A stretch of 64,000 nt of DNA, taken from positions 42,600 to 106,599 of the forward strand of contig NZ_ABCM01000022.1 of NCBI RefSeq assembly GCF_000170795.1, written 5' to 3'. Under the pieces are notes generated by a model, which was not told the origin of the DNA, made no database searches, and saw only the letters and a list, made by a program, of their open reading frames with translations. Shown piece by piece: positions 42,832-50,488 of the stretch (its first letter is position 1; every line of letters begins with the position of its first letter). The stretch is from Pedobacter sp. BAL39 (GTDB lineage Bacteria; Bacteroidota; Bacteroidia; Sphingobacteriales; Sphingobacteriaceae). The position numbers were made by a program, and so were the translations under genes.

Positions 42832-43551
42832 TTACCGGAAAATATTTTTTTGACCTTTGGGTATAGCCAATACGAAGCCCGGGTTGACAGAACGCCAAGG
42901 CCAGCTCCCGCTAACAACATCGCTAAGCCAGTGCCGGTTATTGTACATTATCAAAACCGCAACAGCAGCAGCAGCGGTATAACCTGATACGGTGTACCAT
43001 GCAGATTGACCGCCGTATTCCCGGCGAAGGAATTCCGCGGACGCAAACGCTTCGGCAGAGTGGCCGGAAGGGAAAGCATTTTGGGTGCCGTCAGGTCTGG
43101 TCACGGCCGTGATCCGCTTAAGGCTTTGTGTAGTCCCGTTTAGGATAATGTTAGATAATAAATAAATGCCGCTCTGGTCAATTAGACTGTTTTTTCCCTT
43201 GATACCTAATCCATTTAAAGCGAATACCGCTGCTCCTGGAGCAAACTGGAGGTAATCATCTACGATAAACTGGCGGTGGGGGTGTTCACTGTAGAATTCA
43301 TGTCTGGCTTCCAGGTCAAGCCTTGTCAGGGCATTGTTGTCCAATTTTACAAAGCCATAAGCCATAGCTCCCATCGGGATGATGACAGCTGATAGCGGAA
43401 GGGCGCTATTTGATTCTTGCAGGGGAACTTTAGCTTGAACGCATGAAGTATCAAATTGTATCGGTATGGTATCCACAGCCTGACGTGCAAAACAGCTTAC
43501 CGTAAATAATAAGGGTAATATATATAAAAAACATCGTATGCAGCTTTTCAT
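42832..43551 (-). CDS. PAP2-family phosphatase with a frameshifted C terminus
   Basis: 239 aa as read. Signal peptide (LLFTVSCFARQ), then the full PAP2 triad: KRITAVTRPDG (KX6RP), FPSGHSAEAFA and NNRHWLSDVVSG. After SDVVSG the frame gives an odd SWPWRSVNPGF tail. One base out of frame the same DNA encodes GAGLGVLSTRASYWLYPKVK and runs on to a stop at 42756, the usual PAP2 ending. So an extra base near 42906-42913 shifted the frame after the last catalytic motif. Activity may survive. Overlaps the LtaS-like gene by 4 bp. Confidence 0.82.
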   Translation of the reverse strand: MKSCIRCFLYILPLLFTVSCFARQAVDTIPIQFDTSCVQAKVPLQESNSALPLSAVIIPMGAMAYGFVKLDNNALTRLDLEARHEFYSEHPHRQFIVDDYLQFAPGAAVFALNGLGIKGKNSLIDQSGIYLLSNIILNGTTQSLKRITAVTRPDGTQNAFPSGHSAEAFASAEFLRREYGGQSAWYTVSGYTAAAAVAVLIMYNNRHWLSDVVSGSWPWRSVNPGFVLAIPKGQKNIFR

Positions 43552-45500
43552 TTCTTTAATTTTAAACCACCATTTTTGTACAGATAATAGGCGGTTTGAT
43601 AATAGGATATTGCTTCATTAGTCACATTTCCTGAAAATTTACGAGGTGCCTGTTCATTTGTTGATGAATTGTACAGGTATGTTTCCAGCTTTCTTCCGGG
43701 ACTTAGGATCACCAAACTGTCGGCCTTCATGTATCCCAGCTTTTGATAGGTACCTAGTAAGATCCGGGGTGCATAATTTTTATCAAGAACATTTTTACCA
43801 TAGTTGTTATTTGTGTATGACCAGTTCAGGAGAGAAAAAAGCGTTGGATAAAGGTCTATCTGTGAACACATTTTTTCAATACGGGCCGGTGCCTGACCTG
43901 GAATGTTGAACACTAAAGCCGGAATATGGTATTTGGTAATGTCAATCTCATTCTTTCCGGCACTGCCTGCGCAATGGTCGGCTACAAAAATAAAAACGGT
44001 GTTTGCATACCAGGGTTTTGTTTTGGCCAGTTCAAGAAATCTGCCTATTGCATAATCGGTATATTTTACGGCACCTTCCCTGCCTGTACCTGAAGGAATA
44101 TTAATTTTATTTTGAGGATAAGTAAACGGGCGATGATTGGATGTAGTCATCACAAAATTATAAAAAGGCTGTTTGGCCGCAAATCCAATATCGGCATCCC
44201 TGATTACTGCAGCAAAGAGATCCTCGTCGCAAATACCCCAGGCGTTCTCAAAACTCACCTGTTTGTCTGTAAGAATCGTTCTTGTAGTTTTATAATTATC
44301 GCCGATGGACAAATTCCTGCCACGGTCAGTAATATTAAATCCATTACTGCCGAAGTACTGATTCATGTTGTCAAAATATCCATCCCCGCCATAAAAAAAA
44401 GTAGTTCGGTATCCTTTAGTCCTGAAAATGCTTCCGATAGTAGTCAGTTCTTCATTATTCTTTCTTCTGACAATGCTGTTTCCCGGAGTTGGAGGTACAG
44501 CCAGGGAAAGGGCTTCCATTCCGCGGACTGTTCTTGTTCCGGTAGCATACATTTTGGTGAATAATAAACTTTGATCCGCAAGAGCTTCCAATACGGGTGT
44601 CAGCTTTTGTCCATTGCCAAATTTGCCCATAAACTCTGCACTGAAACTTTCCAGTACCACCATGACTACATTTGGTGTTTTAGCTTTAGCAGAACCGGTG
44701 ATCTGCCTGGTTAACTCTAAAGGGTTGCCACCAGGTGAGGAGCCAGATTCCCGAAGGCTAGTTTTCATAATCGCAAAAGCCTTTTTTATCTCCATTAACG
44801 GATAAAACTGATCGAAGTTCAGTTCATTGTTTTTAAAAGCAGCTACAAAAGAAAAAATCCCTGCTTTAGAAAGTTCATTCTGATACCTATTACTGCTTTT
44901 TTCCGCCCAGGAGTTATCCGTTTTCCATAAGAGCAGGAATGCTGCCAAACAGATCAGCGTAGTGATAAATAGCCGTTTCAAAAAGCGCGTTTCTGATTTA
45001 AAGCTGTTATCAAAATTTTTTCTTTTCAGGATTACCACTATTAACGTAATGAGCAATACTCCGCCAATCAGGAGTGGCAAGGGATAGGATTCGTTGATGT
45101 TATTGATGACTTCGTAGGTATAAATCAGGTAATCTACTGCGATAAAATTAAACCGGCTTTCAAATTCCCGCCAAAAGGTATATTCTGCGAAAAACGAAAA
45201 TATGGTGATGAGAACCATTAGAAAAACAATAAAATAAGTTGCGATCTTATTGAATACAGTTCTGTTCCAGCGCTGTGGTAAAAGCAGTAGATAAATGGAA
45301 TAGGGAATAGTGAAACATAAGCCTACCGTAAGATCAAAAACAAACCCCTTGGCCATAATCTCGGGAATATTTAAACTGTCTAAATCTGCCTGAACTACCG
45401 AAATCGATAAAAATACTATTCGCAAACACAATGAAGCAAACAGAAAAAATAAGATGAAGGAAAAGAGGATGATATACCTGCTATTAAGAAATTTTTGCAT
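43548..45500 (-). CDS. LtaS-like sulfatase-family membrane enzyme (phosphoglycerol/phosphoethanolamine transferase type)
   Basis: 650 aa. Five N-terminal membrane helices (up to about residue 185) precede an extracytoplasmic alkaline-phosphatase-fold domain: VVMVVLESFSAEFMGKFGNG with the metal Glu, catalytic-type Thr in YATGTRTVRGMEAL, FFYGGDGYFDNMNQYFGSNG, and metal ligands in FVADHCAGSAGKN. LTA synthase-like proteins in Gram-negatives decorate glycans or lipids with phosphoglycerol or similar groups. The companion PAP2 gene could recycle the lipid by-product (inference). Confidence 0.87.
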   Translation of the reverse strand: MQKFLNSRYIILFSFILFFLFASLCLRIVFLSISVVQADLDSLNIPEIMAKGFVFDLTVGLCFTIPYSIYLLLLPQRWNRTVFNKIATYFIVFLMVLITIFSFFAEYTFWREFESRFNFIAVDYLIYTYEVINNINESYPLPLLIGGVLLITLIVVILKRKNFDNSFKSETRFLKRLFITTLICLAAFLLLWKTDNSWAEKSSNRYQNELSKAGIFSFVAAFKNNELNFDQFYPLMEIKKAFAIMKTSLRESGSSPGGNPLELTRQITGSAKAKTPNVVMVVLESFSAEFMGKFGNGQKLTPVLEALADQSLLFTKMYATGTRTVRGMEALSLAVPPTPGNSIVRRKNNEELTTIGSIFRTKGYRTTFFYGGDGYFDNMNQYFGSNGFNITDRGRNLSIGDNYKTTRTILTDKQVSFENAWGICDEDLFAAVIRDADIGFAAKQPFYNFVMTTSNHRPFTYPQNKINIPSGTGREGAVKYTDYAIGRFLELAKTKPWYANTVFIFVADHCAGSAGKNEIDITKYHIPALVFNIPGQAPARIEKMCSQIDLYPTLFSLLNWSYTNNNYGKNVLDKNYAPRILLGTYQKLGYMKADSLVILSPGRKLETYLYNSSTNEQAPRKFSGNVTNEAISYYQTAYYLYKNGGLKLKK

Positions 45501-45519
45501 TCTATAATTTATGATTACT

Positions 45520-45990
45520 TCAGTCGTCAGAATTTTCCTTTTTATGCGCTTTCTGCATTTTATCTCTCCATTTCAGATACCACTTTTGGTGATGGAGGCT
45601 CAACAGAAAATAGATGGCAGCAGCGGCTACGACGGCAATGATCAGCATGTTTAGGCCAACGGCAACCCCGATCCCGGCAGTGCACCAGATGGTTGCGGCC
45701 GTTGTCAGGCCCTGTGAACTGTTTGTTTTGTCATTTTTGTAAATGATCCCCGCTCCCAAAAAACCGATACCGACCAATATATTGGCGATGATCCGTGAGG
45801 CAGCCGCAATGTTTTGCATATGCTCTCCTATAGCCGTAAATAACGTAGCCCCCAAGCAGACCGCTGCATAAGTGCGGATGCCCGCACTACTGCCGTGCTT
45901 CTCCCGATCTAGGCCAATGGCCGCTCCCAGGACAAATGCAATCAACAATTTTAAAACTATGAATAGTTCATTCTCTGCATCCAGTCTCAT
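45520..45990 (-). CDS. MgtC/SapB-family membrane protein
   Basis: 156 aa with four to five membrane helices. MgtC landmarks are LGAAIGLDREKHGSSAGIRT, YAAVCLGATLF, ILVGIGFLGAGIIYK and GLTTAATIWCTAGIGVAVG. MgtC proteins relate to Mg2+ limitation and control of the F-ATPase; here it sits in a divalent-metal run. The basic C-terminal tail (KWRDKMQKAHKKE) is cytoplasmic. Confidence 0.9.
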   Translation of the reverse strand: MRLDAENELFIVLKLLIAFVLGAAIGLDREKHGSSAGIRTYAAVCLGATLFTAIGEHMQNIAAASRIIANILVGIGFLGAGIIYKNDKTNSSQGLTTAATIWCTAGIGVAVGLNMLIIAVVAAAAIYFLLSLHHQKWYLKWRDKMQKAHKKENSDD

Positions 45991-45996
45991 AACAGG

Positions 45997-46173
45997 TTAA
46001 CCCTCCATGTTTAAAAACCATTCTTGTGCACGCTTAATGGCCTCTTCTACTATGGCCAGCTCTTTGACTTGTCCTTCCTTTTTTAACTGGTTGGCGATTT
46101 CAATCGCTTTTTCTCTTACATGGGGTTCTAGGTCACCCATTTCCAAGGGGAAATTTTCTAATGTCCATTTCAT
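45997..46173 (-). CDS. Small 58-aa acidic/helical protein of unknown function
   Basis: ATG at 46173 to TAA at 45997. The sequence begins MKWTLENFPLEMGDLEPHVR, is predicted mostly helical (EKAIEIANQLKKEG) and ends EEAIKRAQEWFLNMEG. The stop is 7 bp from the MgtC start and the ATG is 20 bp after the HD gene's stop, so it fits tightly into the operon. The pattern resembles small uncharacterised proteins with a conserved MKWT start, but no function can be given. Confidence 0.7.
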   Translation of the reverse strand: MKWTLENFPLEMGDLEPHVREKAIEIANQLKKEGQVKELAIVEEAIKRAQEWFLNMEG

Positions 46174-46193
46174 AATTCTTTTTGCTTTTGAAT

Positions 46194-46799
46194 TTATCTT
46201 GAGTTTTCAATACGTCTGGTAAATGCATCAATGTTCTCCTGTTTGCCTTTTTGTAATTTTTGGTTGCAATAGGAAGTAAAAAACCTATGCCCTTTTAAAA
46301 AATCAAGAGTAATGTTGTCCCATTCCCTGCTGATCGGGAACCCTCTTAGCCTCAATTCTTCTTTCAGCAATTCATCGGTTACCAGGAACTCTTCCGTTCC
46401 CAGGTTGTAGGTATCCGCATCGCAGATGATCTCTTGTAAAAAGGTCTCCGGGCAGTGGGGTATCTTTGTGGCCATTATACAGCCGCTGATCGCTTCGATG
46501 ATAAACTGCTCTATACCGTGTTCCCGTAGAAAGGATTCCATAATGCCGGCACTCTGCTGTTCATGGCCTTGAGGCTCAGAAAAAAGCTGTCCGGTATCAT
46601 GGAAACAGGAAGCCGCAAGAAGAATGAAACAATCGGTTTCGGAAAGCCTATAATGCCTTGCGATTTCCATTGTCCTTTTTGCCACCCGCTTTGTATGCTC
46701 CAGATTATGGTAGACCAGTTCGGGCTTGACGTGCTCATCAAAAATAGCAGAGACATAAATGGGTATCTGCTTACTTAATAACTTGATATTATTTTCCAT
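46194..46799 (-). CDS. HD-domain phosphohydrolase
   Basis: 201 aa. The metal-binding HD pattern is YHNLEHTKRVAKRTMEIA (first His), AASCFHDTGQLF (HD pair) and ICDADTYNLG (final Asp). Similar proteins hydrolyse nucleotides or (p)ppGpp-like molecules, but this one lacks a nucleotide-specific motif I can name. It lies between small membrane proteins in the unit 3 run. Confidence 0.83.
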   Translation of the reverse strand: MENNIKLLSKQIPIYVSAIFDEHVKPELVYHNLEHTKRVAKRTMEIARHYRLSETDCFILLAASCFHDTGQLFSEPQGHEQQSAGIMESFLREHGIEQFIIEAISGCIMATKIPHCPETFLQEIICDADTYNLGTEEFLVTDELLKEELRLRGFPISREWDNITLDFLKGHRFFTSYCNQKLQKGKQENIDAFTRRIENSR

Positions 46800-46811
46800 C
46801 TTGTTTATGCT

Positions 46812-47015
46812 TTACCAGTGTTTAATTAAAAAATGACGAACCCTCAGGATTATGGCGGCAATAAGCAAAATGGACGCTATCGCAATAAGGGTGACCTTTA
46901 GCACCTTTTTTACTAAGGGAGTTGGCGGCACCACTTCTTTAGGTGAATCATTAAATGCATTAGGGATATATTTTTTATTTCTTCTATTTGGAATTTTGTT
47001 CCTTTTCATTGTCAT
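46812..47015 (-). CDS. Small single-pass membrane protein, unknown
   Basis: 67 aa from MTMKRNKIPN; an upstream start would overlap the DUF1345 gene. A basic N terminus (RRNKKYIPNAF) is followed by one hydrophobic helix (VTLIAIASILLIAAIILRV) and a short basic end. No family recognised. Confidence 0.5.
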   Translation of the reverse strand: MTMKRNKIPNRRNKKYIPNAFNDSPKEVVPPTPLVKKVLKVTLIAIASILLIAAIILRVRHFLIKHW

Positions 47016-47031
47016 ACTTTTTTGGAACGGC

Positions 47032-47709
47032 CTATTTGGAGATAAGCCCGGAAATGACATTAATGGTAAGGGCTACAATTATGGTATTAAATGCAAAGGC
47101 CAAAACGCCGTGCATCCAGGCCAGCCTCCTAATTCTTCTCGAGGTAATCTGTACATCGGAAACTTGGAAGGTCATGCCGATTACAAATGAAAAATAGGTA
47201 AAATCAAGATAATCGGGCTCGTTCTCCTCGGGGAAGATCAGCCCGCCAGGCTTTATCTTTTTGTCCTTATCGCCCCGCTCCATATCACAGTAATAAAAGT
47301 GGGCATACCGAAGGGTAAAAATGGTATGTACCAGCCACCAGGAACTGATCACGCAGGCAAACGGAATGACAATCTGAAAGGCAATGTCCTGTTTTGACTT
47401 TTCCGCACTGCCCTGCAACAGGATGACAATCGCAAAAAGGCTGGCAAAAGCAGCAGCAACTGCAAATAAAAATACCAGCGTGCGGCTGGAATCCTGGGCA
47501 TGGGCTTCATGCTTCACCTCGGCGGGGTGCGAGGTTAATATGGTAATCCAAGCAAGCACTAAGCTACTTAGTGCATATGCCAACCAGGTTATCATGAAAT
47601 GGATAGAGAAGGATAGCCTGCCATAGGTTACCAAAAAGACAACCAGGGCGATCCCTAAGGAAATGTATAATTTATAGTGGGCATCCAGTTGATTAATTTT
47701 CATATACAT
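47032..47709 (-). CDS. DUF1345 family membrane protein
   Basis: 225 aa with five membrane helices. Family features: WWLVHTIFTLRYAHFYY, GGLIFPEENEPDYLDFTYFS, FVIGMTFQVSDVQITSRRIR. Function unknown; DUF1345 proteins are small integral membrane proteins often near metal or stress genes. In line with the ZIP-like gene 26 bp upstream. Confidence 0.85.
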   Translation of the reverse strand: MYMKINQLDAHYKLYISLGIALVVFLVTYGRLSFSIHFMITWLAYALSSLVLAWITILTSHPAEVKHEAHAQDSSRTLVFLFAVAAAFASLFAIVILLQGSAEKSKQDIAFQIVIPFACVISSWWLVHTIFTLRYAHFYYCDMERGDKDKKIKPGGLIFPEENEPDYLDFTYFSFVIGMTFQVSDVQITSRRIRRLAWMHGVLAFAFNTIIVALTINVISGLISK

Positions 47710-47735
47710 AGTTTATAATAATGCTTTTAAAAGAC

Positions 47736-48479
47736 TTAAACGACCATCCCCAAGATCATAAATATAAGGAACCCGGCAAAGAAAGCGGCCGTGTAAAACG
47801 GGGAATCCTTTTGTTCATGGGCCTCCACCAGAAGTTCCTCTGTTACCAGGAACAATAAAGCCGCCGAGCCAAAAGAAAGCACGACTTCAAGTACCATATC
47901 GCCCGTATAGTGCAGCACAAAAAATCCGATAGCTGTACCCATCACAAATAGCAGGCTCAACCCCATCAGTATGGATATAATCTTGCCACCATTCAGCTGT
48001 AATTTTAACAGGCTGCTACTTATGGCCAGTCCCAATGAAAGACATTCCATTGCCAGGGCAAGAGCCAGTAGCATGCCCTCTTTTGCCCCGGCAGCAAACC
48101 CAATACCCAGCAATAGGCCGTCCAGTATCAGATCAATGCCAATAGCGGTCAACATCCCCCAGGGAAGAAGCTGTTTTCCTATATTACCGGCCTCTTTAAG
48201 TTCCAGTTTAGCGGTAAACGATTTAATGACCAGCATGGAAGCGATACCCAATATAAACCCTGCAATAATAGCTATGGGGTCATGAATTTTGATCATGTCC
48301 GGCAATAGCTCAACTGCCACTACAGAAAACACCACCCCAGCGGCAAAATGAAGGATTACGCTTTGTACTGCCGCATTGGGCTTGCGGTAAAGAACACTTG
48401 CCCCGCCGGCAATCAATAGGACAACCGGGATGCAGGTAAGACCCAGTTCTTTGTAAGAAATCATCAGTTCAACTGGCAT
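47736..48479 (-). CDS. ZIP-family metal transporter, divergent metal site
   Basis: 247 aa with eight membrane helices. ZIP-like blocks are HFAAGVVFSVVAVELLPD, TAIGIDLILDGLLLGIGF, ALAMECLSLGLAISSSL and FLVTEELLVEAHE. The canonical TM4 H-N/S-x-x-D-G and TM5 HE are here IDLILDG and MECL, so some usual His ligands are absent. Transport of a divalent cation is likely, with altered selectivity or direction. The start overlaps the PAP2-like gene by 11 bp. Confidence 0.8.
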   Translation of the reverse strand: MPVELMISYKELGLTCIPVVLLIAGGASVLYRKPNAAVQSVILHFAAGVVFSVVAVELLPDMIKIHDPIAIIAGFILGIASMLVIKSFTAKLELKEAGNIGKQLLPWGMLTAIGIDLILDGLLLGIGFAAGAKEGMLLALALAMECLSLGLAISSSLLKLQLNGGKIISILMGLSLLFVMGTAIGFFVLHYTGDMVLEVVLSFGSAALLFLVTEELLVEAHEQKDSPFYTAAFFAGFLIFMILGMVV

Positions 48480-49125
48480 AATATCTGTTTAAATAATATC
48501 GATAAGCGATAAATGAACTATAGGATAGGGTCAGGCCAAGGAAGATTCCAAGAAGTATCTCGTCAGGAAAATTCCACCCTGTATATATTCTGCCATAGAG
48601 GAGCAGCCCAGCCCAAACCACTACCAATATTTTTAAGGGAAGGTAGCGCTGGTCGAAATACAGACAAAAGAACAAGGCGATGCCCACAGCATTTGATACC
48701 AGGGGAATGCATCCATAGGCCATTCCCTTTCCGGCAATGCCAATGTGCAACCGGGAGGCTAAACCAAGTTCGTATAACGGGCGAAGGTGTCCGAGCAGGC
48801 TGTTCAATAAAAAAAGCAAAAAATTCTGAATGCCCAGGTATAAGACCAGGAAGGGGATCATGCGCATAAACCTGATCTTATCGTAGGCCAGCAGCATCAG
48901 GATCAGGAAGCAATAAAACGGAACCCAAAAGTAAAAGCTTTCTATTCGGAGCATCACATGGTCCATAAAATTGTTATGCCAGCTGTTCGTCCAGATCAGC
49001 AGCCCCCGGTCTATTGCATTAAAATCGCTCTTGAGGTCATGGCTGGAAATAATAAACAATGCCAACACCCCCGTAAAAATAAGTGCGGTAATCACTATAG
49101 GAAAGGGAATGTTAGACACTTTCAT
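48469..49125 (-). CDS. PAP2-like membrane protein with degraded catalytic motifs
   Basis: 218 aa with six membrane helices. The scaffold is PAP2-like: NSLLGHLRPLYEL at motif 1, YGCIPLVSNAVG where SGH should be, and GRIYTGWNFPDEILLG in place of SRX5HX3D. The nucleophilic His and the motif 2 His are missing, so phosphatase activity is unlikely. It may have another role in lipid binding or flipping. Compare the PAP2-like gene of unit 1, which also lacks motifs. Confidence 0.72.
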   Translation of the reverse strand: MKVSNIPFPIVITALIFTGVLALFIISSHDLKSDFNAIDRGLLIWTNSWHNNFMDHVMLRIESFYFWVPFYCFLILMLLAYDKIRFMRMIPFLVLYLGIQNFLLFLLNSLLGHLRPLYELGLASRLHIGIAGKGMAYGCIPLVSNAVGIALFFCLYFDQRYLPLKILVVVWAGLLLYGRIYTGWNFPDEILLGIFLGLTLSYSSFIAYRYYLNRYYAS

Positions 49126-49165
49126 TTGTCATTAGATTAGTCAGTTTTAGCGTATTGAAAATTAT

Positions 49166-50488
49166 TTATGAGGTGAACTGCAAATAGATCAGGAACACAG
49201 CGGAAACCGACATGACCAGCAGGGTTGCAAAGCCAAGAAAATTGGACAGCTTTCCATTGGTATATTCTCCCATGATCTTTTTATTGTTTGCGATGTGCAG
49301 CAGAATGGCGATGATCACCGGTGAGGTCAGCCCGTACAAAATTGCCGTATATAGCAGCGCATCTACCGGACTGATGCCAATATAATTGAGCAGCAGTCCG
49401 ATGATTACCGATATGATGATGATGGCATAGAACGGTTTGGCCTGATGGAACTTTTTGTCCAGGTTGCCCTTCCATCCGAAGGTTTCCGATACAATATAGG
49501 AAAGGCTGCCGCTCAGCACCGGAATGGCCAAAAAGCCGGTTCCGATCACCCCCAGGGCAAACAAAAGATAGGATGCCCGTCCCGCTACCGGTTCCAATGC
49601 CTTGGCCGCCTGTTCTACCGTATCGATCTGCCTGATCCCCTGGCTGTACAAGGCGGTACCTGTAGCAAGGATCGTAAAGAACATGATCATGTTTGACAAG
49701 AGCATGCCCAGGTTTACATCCAGTCCCATTTTCTGGATCAGTAGCCCCATCAGCCGTTTTTCCCTGGTCTTATGCTCGGATGGAGTGCGATGATCCCCGT
49801 TTATGGTCACCAGTCTTTTATTGATCATCACCTGGCGTTTGACCGCCTTTACATCTTCGGCCTCCATTGCCGTTTGCCAAAAAAAGAGGTAGGGCGAGAT
49901 CGTTGTTCCCAGGATTGCAACCAGCATCCCTATAAAGTCCTTGTCCCATTTTATCGTCGGGATGAATGTCGCCTTTAATACCGCCCCCCAATCCGGTTTG
50001 GTAAAAAACGGAACAATGATATAGAGCAGTAAGGTCAGGCACAGGTATTTCAGAACCGAAACGAATTTGGAATACGGGAGATAAATAATAAAGAACAATA
50101 GAATGGCCGTAAACAGTACGCTAAAGATCATCGCATGGACAGCGGGAAAGATCAGGTGTGCCACAGCGCCCATACCTGCGATATCAGCTCCTATATTTAA
50201 TATAATGGCAGGTACACTGAATAGGATCATCAGGTAGAGGACGGATTTGGAGTAATGCTTTTTTAGCGTTGTTGTTAGTCCGACTGCGGTAACCAGGCCA
50301 ATCCGGGCGCAGATTTCCTGAATCGCAGCCATTAACGGAAAGGTGATAAGAACAGTCCAGAGCGTGGCCAGCCCATATTTGGCACCAGCCTGTGAATAGG
50401 TCGCAATTCCCGACGGGTCATCGTCACTCGCACCAGTAACGACGCCCGGACCAAGGGCCTTCAGGAATTTTTTTACTTTTCTAAGCAT
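49166..50488 (-). CDS. NRAMP-family divalent metal transporter, atypical substrate site
   Basis: 440 aa from MLRKVKKFLKALGPG with eleven helices. The TM1 motif of canonical NRAMP, DPGN, reads DDDPSGIATYSQAGA here, and the TM6 MPH region reads TTISPYLFFWQTAMEAED. Proteins with this pattern form a distinct NRAMP-related group with possible Mg2+ or other specificity. The start overlaps the end of the P1B-4 ATPase gene by 8 bp, so production of exporter and transporter may be coupled. Confidence 0.85.
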   Translation of the reverse strand: MLRKVKKFLKALGPGVVTGASDDDPSGIATYSQAGAKYGLATLWTVLITFPLMAAIQEICARIGLVTAVGLTTTLKKHYSKSVLYLMILFSVPAIILNIGADIAGMGAVAHLIFPAVHAMIFSVLFTAILLFFIIYLPYSKFVSVLKYLCLTLLLYIIVPFFTKPDWGAVLKATFIPTIKWDKDFIGMLVAILGTTISPYLFFWQTAMEAEDVKAVKRQVMINKRLVTINGDHRTPSEHKTREKRLMGLLIQKMGLDVNLGMLLSNMIMFFTILATGTALYSQGIRQIDTVEQAAKALEPVAGRASYLLFALGVIGTGFLAIPVLSGSLSYIVSETFGWKGNLDKKFHQAKPFYAIIIISVIIGLLLNYIGISPVDALLYTAILYGLTSPVIIAILLHIANNKKIMGEYTNGKLSNFLGFATLLVMSVSAVFLIYLQFTS

